Source: UMGS1696 sp045643285
GTDB lineage: Bacteria; Bacillota; Clostridia; Oscillospirales; CAG-272
DNA length: 64,000 nt
Reading direction: 5' to 3'
Assembly: GCA_045643285.1 (NCBI GenBank)
Contig: JAZUKN010000086.1
Location: 19,582 to 83,581, forward strand
Shown here: positions 1 through 7,802 of the stretch, one piece after another
How the letters are laid out: each line of letters begins with the position of its first letter
How positions within the stretch are numbered: position 1 is the first letter of the stretch
Program-made: the position numbers and the translations under genes
Notes under the pieces: generated by a model
The model's database searches: none
The model's input: only the letters and a program-made list of their open reading frames with translations
What the model was told of the DNA's origin: nothing

Positions 1-17
1 CTCTTACCTATTCACTA

Positions 18-1763
18 TTACTTCTTCACTCTTCTGTACACCGGTATTCCTTCGGTCTTAACGTGAATCATGCCGTTTTCGTCGGTTTCGACCGGTTCGC
101 CCGTGAAGTAGTCCACCCATTTATCGGCGACGGGCAGATATACGTCTCTTTCGTCCGCGTTATCGCCGTCCCAGCCGATGATAGGCGCAACGAGCAGATC
201 TTCGCAGAACAGATACTCGTCGTCGACCGTGTATGTTCTCGCGTCGTCGGTGTAATCCATGACGAGCGCACGGATCGGCGGCTTACCCGTGTCGCGGTAT
301 TCGTCGAACGCTTTTCTGAGCATCGGACGGAGCGTTTCTCTTATCTCAAGCAGCTCGCGCACTTCCTTTTCGCATCCGAGTATCTCCCACGGAATACCGT
401 CGTAGTTCCACGCATTGATCAGCGAGTGGCAGGAGAAAACTACGGTCTGGATGCGGCGAATGCACTCCTTTGCGCTCCATGCACGGCGGAATTCGGGCGT
501 CCACATCAGTCCGGAGAAGCCGGAGTTTACTACACCTCTGACGAAATCGCGGTGGTCGTACAGGTCGGAGTAGAGCACGAACGGATACGACGACGCCAGC
601 GCACCGAGCGAGCGGACTTCGCTGAGAGTTTTGTTTTCGCCGAGAGCTTTCATGAGCGCTTTGACGTACAGCGTGCCGAACAGCGAATGGTACTGTTCGC
701 CGTCCATGCCCGACGGGAACTCTGTCATAAGCGGGAATCCCCACGACTGAACGAAGTCGCCGTTGTCGCATTCGTCGAGCTTGAAGCCGTCGATGCCGTG
801 ATCAACGAGGTATTCTTTCATGTATTTAGCGAAAGCGTCAGCACATTCCGGAATGGAAAAATCAGGTACGATGCCGCCCATCGTGACGACGCTTCCGGCG
901 TATTTGTAAAGCTCGGAGAAGAGCGGTGCGTCGGGATGAATGTAGCCGTGCTGCCACAGATTGAGGTGGTATCCGAGGTCGTCTCTCATGTGACGGACGA
1001 ACGCTTCGTGATCGCCGTAGCCGCCGTTCCAGACGTAGTCACACGGGTATTTGTGGTTCTGCCAGCCCGGTTCAAGTCCGATGACGGAGATCGGAATGTT
1101 GTTGTTCCTGAAATATTCGGCTGTTTCGGTGACTTTATCGCCGCCCCAGCCGGTGTAGCATCGGTAGTACGTTCCAAGCGCCCAGTCCGGCACATCGGGA
1201 CCGCCGCCTGAGAGCATATTGTATTGCTTTACGATGTCGGTGATCGTCTCGCCTTCGATGACATAGATGTCGATGCCTTCGGACGCAGGGATGAGCACGC
1301 TCATGAACGTTCCGCACTCGGCGCGCTTTGCGTACAGCTCGGATTCGGTGTCGATTATCTTTTCTTTTGCGTCGGGATCGCTGATCTTCGAGAGAAGAGC
1401 ATCTTTCTTTGCGCGTCCGCTTGAAACGTCGATGTAGCGCACGGTGTCAAAATACATTCCGTAACCCTTTGTCGTGACGAAGAACGGAACGGGAGCGTGC
1501 GAGTCGCCTGACGCGAAAACGGGGTCGGAGTTGACAGCGAGCTTCAGGCGGTATCCACGGTGATCGAACTGCTTAAGCTGGAGTCCGAAGCCGAAGATGT
1601 GCGCGTCGTCCTCAAGAGGGAATTCAATGACCGCGCCTGCCTTTGTCTGACGGTATGTGAAGTTCGACGCCGGATATTTTACGTCGGTTTCAACGTAGTT
1701 GAAGTTGTCGCAGAATTTTGACGGGACGAACTCGTCCGGTGTGCCGAATGTGAATTTTTTCAT
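18..1763 (-). CDS. Glycoside hydrolase family 31 (alpha-glucosidase/alpha-xylosidase type)
   Basis: Hydrolyses alpha-linked glucosides or xylosides, probably inside the cell because there is no signal peptide. The 581-residue protein has an N-terminal beta-sandwich (about 1-185) followed by the GH31 TIM barrel. Asp330 in the DGFKLDECD motif is the expected catalytic nucleophile, and SDLYDHRDF further on fits the acid/base region. The length is short for GH31, which usually has extra C-terminal beta domains. The start ATG has a GGAGGT ribosome site seven to eight bases upstream and its own strong promoter, so it is a single-gene unit. The exact substrate cannot be read from sequence. Confidence 0.9.
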   Translation of the reverse strand: MKKFTFGTPDEFVPSKFCDNFNYVETDVKYPASNFTYRQTKAGAVIEFPLEDDAHIFGFGLQLKQFDHRGYRLKLAVNSDPVFASGDSHAPVPFFVTTKGYGMYFDTVRYIDVSSGRAKKDALLSKISDPDAKEKIIDTESELYAKRAECGTFMSVLIPASEGIDIYVIEGETITDIVKQYNMLSGGGPDVPDWALGTYYRCYTGWGGDKVTETAEYFRNNNIPISVIGLEPGWQNHKYPCDYVWNGGYGDHEAFVRHMRDDLGYHLNLWQHGYIHPDAPLFSELYKYAGSVVTMGGIVPDFSIPECADAFAKYMKEYLVDHGIDGFKLDECDNGDFVQSWGFPLMTEFPSGMDGEQYHSLFGTLYVKALMKALGENKTLSEVRSLGALASSYPFVLYSDLYDHRDFVRGVVNSGFSGLMWTPEFRRAWSAKECIRRIQTVVFSCHSLINAWNYDGIPWEILGCEKEVRELLEIRETLRPMLRKAFDEYRDTGKPPIRALVMDYTDDARTYTVDDEYLFCEDLLVAPIIGWDGDNADERDVYLPVADKWVDYFTGEPVETDENGMIHVKTEGIPVYRRVKK

Positions 1764-1797
1764 ATCTGACCTCCAAAGAGAGTTATTTTACAGAATG

Positions 1798-1826
1798 ATT
1801 ATATCAATACGAGACGGGAAAGTCAA
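1798..1826 (-). promoter_or_regulatory. Sigma-A promoter of the GH31 gene
   Basis: On the minus strand TTGACT is followed by a 17-base spacer and TATAAT, about 35 bases upstream of the GH31 start codon. Confidence 0.8.
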
Positions 1827-1879
1827 GGAAACAGAAAAAAACAGTGGAAAATTCGGCGACGATGTGGTAGAATGGAGAA

Positions 1880-2300
1880 GTAACAGGAAATAGTGAATAT
1901 GTAAGAAGTAGACGAAGTGAACGAAAGAATTGCAGTTTCTTTGTAACAAAGGGGTTCAACCGAGATGCGGAGCATCTCGACGACTTCGTTTACGAAGTCG
2001 GTAGGCGTGAATAGGACGAAGTCCCTTCCCCCTAAGCGCGGTGATTGACAAGAGCGTCGCGTCGGTTTCGACGAAGTCGAATACCGGCTTGTCCGCCCCC
2101 ACGCGTAGTGGAAAAGAATGAAATCGAAAACGTCCCCGACGTTTTCTACCTTACACCTATGTGAAGTTAGTTCAGATCGTCAAGCGGCAGGAGCAAGCCC
2201 CTGCCCTACGGTGGAAAATAGTATTTCGTGCGAAGCCGTGAGATTTGTGCAAGTTAAAGAAAAGTGAAGTATGCCTGCGGCAAGTGAAGTTGCGCTTTGC
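1880..2300 (+). repeat. Dispersed hairpin-rich intergenic element, copy A
   Basis: This fills most of the 584-base gap before the GTPase gene. Ordered modules are a GTAATAGTGAATA-like lead-in, CTTTGTAACAAAG (1939-1951), CGAGATGCGGAGCATCTCG (1961-1979), GACTTCGTTTACGAAGTC (1982-1999), a CCCCCTAAGCGCGG segment, a TTCGACGAAGTCGAA hairpin, GAAAACGTC-CCC-GACGTTTTC (2126-2146), GGCAGG-N8-CCTGCC (2186-2205) and a final AGCCGTGAGATTTGTGCAAG segment. The same modules recur at 21972, 31735, 36870, 42105, 47575, 47865, 50820 and 52725. No convincing ORF lies inside. Confidence 0.85.
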
Positions 2301-2347
2301 ACAGCGAAATATGCGCTGCGCGCAAGTTTATGAAAGGAGAAACACCC

Positions 2348-4912
2348 GTGAAAAAGCTCACCGTCGGGATCGTTGCACACGTCGACGCCGGAAAAACCAC
2401 CCTCGCGGAATCCATGCTCTTTCTCTCCGGCAGTATAAGACGGCAAGGCAGAGTCGACCACCGCGACACTTTCCTTGATACTCATTCTCTTGAGCGCGAG
2501 CGCGGTATCACGATCTTCTCAAAACAGGCGATCATCGACGCGGACGACTGCCGCATCACCCTGCTCGATACCCCCGGTCACGTTGATTTCTCCGCAGAGA
2601 CCGAGCGCGTTTTCTCCGTTCTTGACTGCGCCGTCCTTGTCATCAGCTCGACTGAGGGAGTGCAGTCGCATACCGAAACTTTGTGGCATTTGCTCTACAA
2701 ATATAGAGTTCCGACATTTGTCTTTGTAACGAAAACCGACATATCCGAGCGCACGAAAGACGAACTTGTAACCGATCTTTCGTCTGCTTTCGGCGGCGGT
2801 ATCGTCGACTTCACGGCTGAAAAATCGGTCAGAGACGAGTGTGTCGCCATGACCGACGAGGACGCGCTTGCCGAGTACATGGAGTCCGGCGAAATTTCGG
2901 ACAGCAGAATCACTGCGCTAATCAAAGAGAGAAAGCTCTTTCCGTGTTTCTTCGGAAGCGGACTGAAAAACCTCGGCGTGGACGCGCTTTTATCGGCTCT
3001 TGCCGGATATTCGCCGACCGCTGAGTACGGCGATGAGTTCGGTGCAAAGGTTTATAAAATCGAGCACGACAGCCGCGGCGGCAGAATAACGCACATGAAG
3101 ATCACGGGCGGAACGTTATCAGTCAGACAGTCCGTTTCGTATGTTCCGCAAGGGGCGGACGAGCCTGTCGACGAGAAGATAACCGGCATCCGCGTCTATT
3201 CGGGAACAAAGTTTGATACACCGGAATCCGTTTCGGCAGGAGACGTGTGCGCTGTCACGGGACTGACGGGGACTTACGCCGGACAGGGGCTCGGATGCGA
3301 AAAAAGCGACACGTCGCACCTGCTTGAGCCGATGCTCAGTTATCGCATCTCGTTCCCGAAAGGTACGGATCTGAAAGCCGTTCTGCCGAAATTACGGCTG
3401 ATCGAAGAGGAAGAACCGCTGCTCCGTATCGTTCCCGACGAGCGGTTCGGCGAGATCCACGCCTGCCTCATGGGACAAGTGCAGACCGAAGTCCTTACCG
3501 CGCTTATCAAAGAACGGCTTGACACCGATGTTACGTTTGATAATGCGCGGATACTATATAAAGAAACCGTCTCCGCTCCCGTTGAAGGAGTCGGACATTT
3601 TGAGCCGCTCAGACATTACGCCGAGGTTCATCTGCTTATCGAACCGGGTGAGAGGGGAAGCGGACTCGTTTTTGACACCGCCGTGCCGGAAAATTCTCTT
3701 GCGCGGAATTGGCAGCGGCTCGTTCTCACTCATCTCGAAGAAAAACAGCACAAAGGCACACTTACCGGCTCGCCGCTCACCGACGTAAAAATCACGCTCG
3801 TCGCAGGAAAAGCGCACATAAAGCACACCGAGGGCGGCGACTTCCGTCAGGCGACGTACCGCGCGGTCAGACAGGGGCTTATGTTCTCGCGCGCGGCAGG
3901 AGAATGCGTTCTACTTGAGCCGTGGTGCGAATTTAGGCTCACCGTGCCGCCGGAATCAGTCGGACGCGCGATCTCGGATATAATAGCCCGTCACGGCACG
4001 TTTGAGCAGACAGACTGTGGTGACAGCGTTCTCATAACCGGCGAAGCGCCCGTTTCGGAGTTCTCCGACTACGCAAAGGACGTCGCGTCCTACACACACG
4101 GAAAAGGCAAGTTCTCGACGCGCGGAGGTCGATATCTGCCGTGCCACAACGCGGACGAGATCGTCGCGCAGATCGGCTACGAGCCGGAAGCGGACATACG
4201 CAATACCCCCGATTCCGTCTTCTGCTCGCACGGCGCAGGCACCGTCATACCGTGGTACATGGTGCCCGAATATATGCACATTGAGGCGCTCGGCACTGTG
4301 CACGAGGAGATCGCGCCCGTCGAGCCGAGGGAGATAAAAAAGAACATCGACATCGACGAAAAAGAGCTTGAAGCGATCATGGAGCGCGAGTTCGGACCTA
4401 TCAAGCGGCGCGAATACGGCACGGCAAAGGAACAGTCGTTCCTGCCCGACGTGAAGACGAAGAAATACAAAAAATCGCTCTATATCATCGACGGCTATAA
4501 CGTCATTTTCGCGTGGGACGAGCTGAAAACTCTCGCCGACAGTGATCTCGAAACGGCGCGGCGCACACTCACCGACATTCTCGCAAACTATCAGGCGTTC
4601 ACAAAACGGGATATGATACTCGTTTTCGACGCATACAACGTCAAAGGCTCTGTTGAGCGGAAATACGACGAAAAAGGACTGCACATCGTCTTCACGAAAG
4701 AGGGCGAGCTCGGCGACACGTACATCGAGCGGCTCATCGACTCGATAGGCAAGGATTTTTCCGTCCGCGTAGTAACATCCGACGCGATGATCCAGCTTCA
4801 GGCAGTGCGTTCGGGTGTGCTCAGGCTGTCCGCACGCGAATTCCGCGATGAGATAGTGGCAGTCGACGAAGAGATCGGCAAAATTCTCGAAAAACTGAAA
4901 GGAAAAAAGTAA
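2348..4912 (+). CDS. Ribosome-protection-type translational GTPase fused to a C-terminal NYN (YacP-like) domain
   Basis: Residues 1 to about 650 match the EF-G/TetM-class layout: P-loop AHVDAGKT (10-17), switch region RERGIT (50-54), DTPGHVD (74-80), and a G4 motif TKTD (128-131) in place of the usual NKxD. Residues about 708-840 form a NYN/PIN-like nuclease domain starting SLYIIDGYNVIFAWDE, as in YacP. Length is 854 residues against about 640 for TetM. The start is GTG at 2348, eight bases after AAAGGAG. The ATG further upstream (2297) has no ribosome site and lies in the repeat. The stop overlaps the next start by one base (TAATG). Many Clostridia carry such proteins on the chromosome, so tetracycline resistance should not be assumed. 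A role in ribosome rescue or RNA turnover is inference. Confidence 0.85.
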   Translation: MKKLTVGIVAHVDAGKTTLAESMLFLSGSIRRQGRVDHRDTFLDTHSLERERGITIFSKQAIIDADDCRITLLDTPGHVDFSAETERVFSVLDCAVLVISSTEGVQSHTETLWHLLYKYRVPTFVFVTKTDISERTKDELVTDLSSAFGGGIVDFTAEKSVRDECVAMTDEDALAEYMESGEISDSRITALIKERKLFPCFFGSGLKNLGVDALLSALAGYSPTAEYGDEFGAKVYKIEHDSRGGRITHMKITGGTLSVRQSVSYVPQGADEPVDEKITGIRVYSGTKFDTPESVSAGDVCAVTGLTGTYAGQGLGCEKSDTSHLLEPMLSYRISFPKGTDLKAVLPKLRLIEEEEPLLRIVPDERFGEIHACLMGQVQTEVLTALIKERLDTDVTFDNARILYKETVSAPVEGVGHFEPLRHYAEVHLLIEPGERGSGLVFDTAVPENSLARNWQRLVLTHLEEKQHKGTLTGSPLTDVKITLVAGKAHIKHTEGGDFRQATYRAVRQGLMFSRAAGECVLLEPWCEFRLTVPPESVGRAISDIIARHGTFEQTDCGDSVLITGEAPVSEFSDYAKDVASYTHGKGKFSTRGGRYLPCHNADEIVAQIGYEPEADIRNTPDSVFCSHGAGTVIPWYMVPEYMHIEALGTVHEEIAPVEPREIKKNIDIDEKELEAIMEREFGPIKRREYGTAKEQSFLPDVKTKKYKKSLYIIDGYNVIFAWDELKTLADSDLETARRTLTDILANYQAFTKRDMILVFDAYNVKGSVERKYDEKGLHIVFTKEGELGDTYIERLIDSIGKDFSVRVVTSDAMIQLQAVRSGVLRLSAREFRDEIVAVDEEIGKILEKLKGKK

Positions 4913-5874
4913 TGTTCACGCTTAATAAATCGCCCGAAAAGGACTTTATCATACTCAATATCACGGACCCACAGCTTTCCGACGAAGAGAGCGAGCCGGA
5001 TCACCTCTACTATAGAATATTCGATGACACGGTGAAAAAACTCCTCGACAGAGTGCATCCCGACCTCATCACGGTCACCGGCGACATATCGTGGTCGCAC
5101 TGTCCGATCGCTCACAAGCGGTTTTGTGACTACATGGACGCGCTCGGCGTGAAGTGGGCGCCCGTCTGGGGAAACCACGACTGCGATATGCCCGGCACGC
5201 GCGAGCCGAAAGTCGTTGAGTTCTTCGGGAGGAAAAACTGTCTCTTCGAGAACGGCGACGAGCGGTTCGGAAACGGCAACTACATCATCCGAATCGACGA
5301 GGGAGAAAAGCCCGTAGAGGCGCTGTTCATGCTCGATTCGCACGACAGAATGCCGTACATTGACGAAAAGGGCGAAGAGAAAACCGCGTGGGCGAAGCTG
5401 TACCCTGAGCAGATCGAATGGATGAAAAAAGAGGCAAAAACGATGCCGTGCGAATGTTCGGTGTTCCTGCACATCCCGATCTATGCGTACCGCGAGGCAT
5501 TTGCGGCGGCGTTCCGGGGGAACGAATACGATCCGAGATCGGTCAAGGTCGAGGAGTCGGCTGACGCGAAGTTCTGGCGGTACGGCGGCTGTTCGGGTGT
5601 GATGAACGAAGAAGAGCGGATCTGCTCTTATCCCGAAGACGACGGCGCAATGGCGGCGATCGAGGATGCCGGAAACATCAGGCTGATCGTCTGCGGTCAC
5701 GACCACACAAACAACTTTATCATACCGTGGCACGGGGTGAAGTTTGTGTACGGGCTGAAGACTGGCGCAGGATGCTATTGGAAGCCGGATATGTCAGGCG
5801 GCACGGTGATAACGATCGGCTCGAGTGGAGTAAAGGACGTACATCACGAGTTCGTCGAGCCGTTAATGGGATAA
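4912..5874 (+). CDS. Calcineurin-like metallophosphoesterase
   Basis: A 320-residue cytoplasmic-looking phosphoesterase with the metal-binding motifs in order: TDPQ (18-21, the D-x-H-like first motif, here with Gln in place of His), TGDISW (56-61), GNHD (87-90), a HIPIY histidine block near residue 190 and GHDH near 263. The substrate is unknown; relatives include purple-acid-phosphatase-like and Icc-type enzymes. It is translationally coupled to the upstream GTPase-NYN gene by a TAATG overlap, so the two form a two-gene operon. No signal peptide or membrane segment is seen. Confidence 0.85.
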   Translation: MFTLNKSPEKDFIILNITDPQLSDEESEPDHLYYRIFDDTVKKLLDRVHPDLITVTGDISWSHCPIAHKRFCDYMDALGVKWAPVWGNHDCDMPGTREPKVVEFFGRKNCLFENGDERFGNGNYIIRIDEGEKPVEALFMLDSHDRMPYIDEKGEEKTAWAKLYPEQIEWMKKEAKTMPCECSVFLHIPIYAYREAFAAAFRGNEYDPRSVKVEESADAKFWRYGGCSGVMNEEERICSYPEDDGAMAAIEDAGNIRLIVCGHDHTNNFIIPWHGVKFVYGLKTGAGCYWKPDMSGGTVITIGSSGVKDVHHEFVEPLMG

Positions 5875-5896
5875 TAAATTAGTTTTCAAAAAACTA

Positions 5897-5925
5897 TTGC
5901 AAAAAGCGGAACGGTGTGCTATAAT
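5897..5925 (+). promoter_or_regulatory. Sigma-A promoter of the tRNA-Ser locus
   Basis: TTGCAA, 17 bases, then TATAAT. Transcription would begin near 5932 and run through the truncated tRNA 5' half into the intact tRNA-Ser. Confidence 0.75.
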
Positions 5926-5955
5926 ACATTCGTTCCGCTGTGGTGGGATATAATT

Positions 5956-6036
5956 GGACAGGTATCGAAGTGGTTATAACGACGGTGCCTGCACCGTTGC
6001 CTGACATCGAAATCAGGACTCAGTCAGGCGGACATA
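5956..6036 (+). pseudogene. tRNA-Ser 5' half remnant
   Basis: The first 26 bases (GGACAGGTATCGAAGTGGTT onward) are identical to the acceptor and D-arm of the intact tRNA 90 bases downstream. The rest contains ACGGTGC-CT-GCACCGT and an anticodon-arm-like CCTGA-N8-TCAGG with one extra loop base. There is no T-arm or 3' acceptor strand, so no cloverleaf can close. Confidence 0.75.
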
Positions 6037-6045
6037 ATTGAATAA

Positions 6046-6131
6046 GGACAGGTATCGAAGTGGTTATAACGGCCCTGACTCGAAATCAGGTGACGAGCAA
6101 TCGTCCGAGGGTTCGAATCCCTCCCTGTCCG
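6046..6131 (+). tRNA. tRNA-Ser (anticodon CGA)
   Basis: An 86-base class II tRNA. The acceptor stem pairs GGACAGG with CCTGTCC plus discriminator G. The D-stem pairs TCG with CGG, and the anticodon arm is CCTGA-CTCGAAA-TCAGG with anticodon CGA. The long variable arm is GACGA-GCAA-TCGTC and the T-arm is GAGGG-TTCGAAT-CCCTC. CCA is not encoded. It decodes UCG. Confidence 0.93.
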
Positions 6132-6144
6132 GTGAAACGAAAAT

Positions 6145-6167
6145 GCCTCACGAAGTGAGGCGTTTTT
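6145..6167 (+). terminator. Intrinsic terminator after tRNA-Ser
   Basis: GCCTCAC-GAA-GTGAGGC followed by GTTTTTG. An identical copy lies 267 bases downstream. Confidence 0.85.
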
Positions 6168-6177
6168 GTTATGTAAT

Positions 6178-6252
6178 GCCCTGGCTCGAAATCAGGTGTC
6201 GAGCAACCGCTGAACAAGTTCAGCCACGAGGGTTCGAATCCCTCCCTGTCCG
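6178..6252 (+). pseudogene. tRNA-Ser 3' half remnant, copy 1
   Basis: It contains anticodon arm CCTGG-CTCGAAA-TCAGG (one G.T pair), a variable region enlarged by the hairpin GCTGAAC-AA-GTTCAGC, T-arm GAGGG-TTCGAAT-CCCTC and acceptor strand CCTGTCC. No 5' half precedes it; a terminator sits there instead. Confidence 0.8.
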
Positions 6253-6260
6253 GTGAAAAA

Positions 6261-6293
6261 ACAGAAGTACCGAAAAGGTGCTTCTGTTTTTTT
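6261..6293 (+). terminator. Intrinsic terminator
   Basis: ACAGAAGTACC-GAAAA-GGTGCTTCTGT (11 pairs, one G.T) followed by a run of T, directly after the first 3' half remnant. Confidence 0.8.
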
Positions 6294-6300
6294 AAAAAAT

Positions 6301-6398
6301 GAGGGATTCGAACGGGCCGGTACTGAATGACAGTCCGGTGGACTGTCAGAGCCGACCCTGACCGAGCCGCAGCGAGAAGTCGAATCCCTCCCTGTCCG
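6301..6398. repeat. Chimeric segment with inverted tRNA T-arm and internal palindrome
   Basis: It opens with GAGGGATTCGAAC, the reverse complement of the tRNA T-arm, and ends with TCGAATCCCTCCCTGTCCG in direct orientation. Between them is TGACAGTCC-GGT-GGACTGTCA. No gene is seen. Confidence 0.65.
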
Positions 6399-6524
6399 GT
6401 AAAACGAAAATGCCTCACGAAGTGAGGCGTTTTTGTTATGTAATGCCCTGGCTCGAAATCAGGTGTCGAGCAACCGCTGAACAAGTTCAGCCACGAGGGT
6501 TCGAATCCCTCCCTGTCCGGTGAA
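6380..6524 (+). repeat. 145-bp direct repeat spanning a tRNA-Ser 3' end, copy 2
   Basis: Near-identical to 6113-6257 at an offset of 267 bases. It carries its own terminator copy at 6412-6434 and a tRNA-Ser 3' half. Confidence 0.9.
6445..6519 (+). pseudogene. tRNA-Ser 3' half remnant, copy 2
   Basis: Identical to the remnant at 6178-6252, again without a 5' half. Confidence 0.8.
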
Positions 6525-6605
6525 CAAAAAACCTGCAAAATCATGCTCCGCAGGAGAAAACACAAAACTTTTTCGGAATTTTTCGGGAAAAATCGCTTTT
6601 CCCCC

Positions 6606-6634
6606 TTGATATTTTCCCGAAAATGGTATACAAT
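6606..6634 (+). promoter_or_regulatory. Sigma-A promoter of efp
   Basis: TTGATA, 17 bases, TACAAT, about 65 bases upstream of the efp start. Confidence 0.7.
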
Positions 6635-6700
6635 AAAGCGAATAATATTGAGACAAAAACCGAAAGGAGTAGTCCTCACACCAGAGGATATACAAGAATT

Positions 6701-7258
6701 ATGGTAACAGCAGGCGATTTCAGAAACGGCGTAACATTTGAATGGGACGGAAAAGTAATGCAGGTAGTTGAATTCCAGCACGTTAAACCCGGCAAGGGCG
6801 CAGCTTTCGTCCGTACAAAGATGAGAAACGTCATCACAGGCGGTGTCGTTGAAACATCGTTCTCCCCTACAGATAAGTTCAACGAGGCAAGAATCGAGCG
6901 CAAGGATATGCAGTATTCCTACGACGACGGCGTCCTCTATCACTTCATGGACACCGAGACATGGGAAGAAACTCTCATTCCTCACGACATGGTCGGCGAC
7001 AACTTCAAGTTCGTTAAAGAAGAAATGGTATGCAACATCCGCTCCTACCAGGGCAAGCCGTTTGCAGTAGAACCTCCGATGTTCGTTGAACTCGAAGTAA
7101 CCGACTGCGAACCCGGTGTACGCGGCGATACAGCTACAGGCGGCAACAAGTCCGCAACTGTTGAAACAGGTGCTACTATCAGAGTACCGTTCTTCATCAA
7201 CCAGGGCGAAGTTATCAGAATCGACACAAGAACAGGCGAATACCTCGAAAGAGCATAA
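6701..7258 (+). CDS. efp: Elongation factor P
   Basis: Binds the ribosome between the P and E sites and relieves stalling at consecutive prolines. The 185-residue protein has the three-domain KOW/OB/OB layout of EF-P. The tip loop HVKPGKGAAF places Lys32 at the position normally important for function or modification. The start is ATG at 6701, giving MVTAGDFRNG; the longer frame upstream adds non-conserved residues. AGAGGA lies twelve bases upstream, slightly far. No modification gene (epmA/B or ymfI type) is adjacent. It is followed 21 bases later by the CD1247-like gene, a pairing often seen in Clostridia. Confidence 0.97.
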   Translation: MVTAGDFRNGVTFEWDGKVMQVVEFQHVKPGKGAAFVRTKMRNVITGGVVETSFSPTDKFNEARIERKDMQYSYDDGVLYHFMDTETWEETLIPHDMVGDNFKFVKEEMVCNIRSYQGKPFAVEPPMFVELEVTDCEPGVRGDTATGGNKSATVETGATIRVPFFINQGEVIRIDTRTGEYLERA

Positions 7259-7279
7259 ATTCATAAACGGAGGACTGCT

Positions 7280-7750
7280 ATGACATCCAGAGAATACGGC
7301 TCTTATATCAAAGGGCTTATCGACGGCGGCGCATTCAACAAGGACACGACGGAAGGCAAGATCATATCTTCACTTGCTGAGCTTTGCTCCCAGATGGCGG
7401 CTGAGATAGACACTCTCCGCGACGAGCTCGACGTAGCAAACGAATATCTCGAAGAGCTTGATCACGATCTTGGTGACGCAGAAGAAGAACTCTACGACCT
7501 CGAAGACGACATCTACGGCGACGAAGATGACGACGAGTGCGACGATTGCGAATTCTGCGACTGCGACGACGAAGACTGCGATATGTGCGGTCTCGACGAC
7601 GAGGACGAGGAAGAAGAATTCTACTGCGCTATGTGCCCCGGCTGCGGCGGCAAGGTCTACTTCGATGAAACAATGGATCCCGATGACGTTGTCTGCCCGA
7701 ACTGCGGCAAGCACCTCAGCGATGACGACGAAGAAGACGAAGAAAAATAA
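7280..7750 (+). CDS. CD1247 N-terminal-domain protein with C-terminal zinc ribbon
   Basis: A 156-residue protein of unknown function. Residues 8-60 form the conserved helical CD1247-type N-terminus (SYIKGLIDGG and following, then a heptad-like coiled coil). Residues about 60-110 are extremely acidic with interspersed cysteines (CDDCEFCDCDDEDCDMC). The C-terminus has a CPGCGGKVYF and CPNCGKHL pair that would form one zinc ribbon. It starts 21 bases after efp with GGAGG eight bases before the ATG and ends at a terminator, so efp and this gene are one operon. Metal binding is inferred from the cysteines. Confidence 0.75.
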   Translation: MTSREYGSYIKGLIDGGAFNKDTTEGKIISSLAELCSQMAAEIDTLRDELDVANEYLEELDHDLGDAEEELYDLEDDIYGDEDDDECDDCEFCDCDDEDCDMCGLDDEDEEEEFYCAMCPGCGGKVYFDETMDPDDVVCPNCGKHLSDDDEEDEEK

Positions 7751-7764
7751 AATATGATTAAAAC

Positions 7765-7800
7765 AAAAAACAAGCTCGGTAAAACCGGGCTTGTTTTTTG
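7765..7800. terminator. Bidirectional intrinsic terminator
   Basis: CAAGCTCGG-TAAAA-CCGGGCTTG, with A-rich sequence on the left and T-rich on the right, between the convergent CD1247-like and SLOG genes. Confidence 0.85.
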
Positions 7801-7802
7801 TT

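Larger units (their letters stand above)
6113..6257 (+). repeat. 145-bp direct repeat spanning the tRNA-Ser 3' end, copy 1
   Basis: It runs from the tRNA T-loop through the terminator and a tRNA-Ser 3' half to just past the second CCTGTCCG end. Copy 2 at 6380-6524 differs by a single base (G6134 against A6401). Confidence 0.9.

Noticed and set aside
2348..4912. Tetracycline resistance gene
   Set aside because: The GTPase is TetM-like but has a NYN extension, a divergent G4 motif and a chromosomal setting, so resistance is not supported.
5956..6036. Second functional tRNA-Ser
   Set aside because: It lacks the T-arm and 3' acceptor strand, so it cannot fold as a tRNA.
6113..6524. Attachment sites of an integrated mobile element
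   Set aside because: Direct repeats at a tRNA 3' end fit, but the interval holds no integrase or cargo; kept only as a possible origin of the fragments.
6086..7264. 392-residue open frame on the minus strand across the tRNA region and efp
   Set aside because: It is the antisense of efp and of repeated tRNA-Ser fragments; peptides such as TGQGGIRTL are typical spurious translations of tRNA genes.
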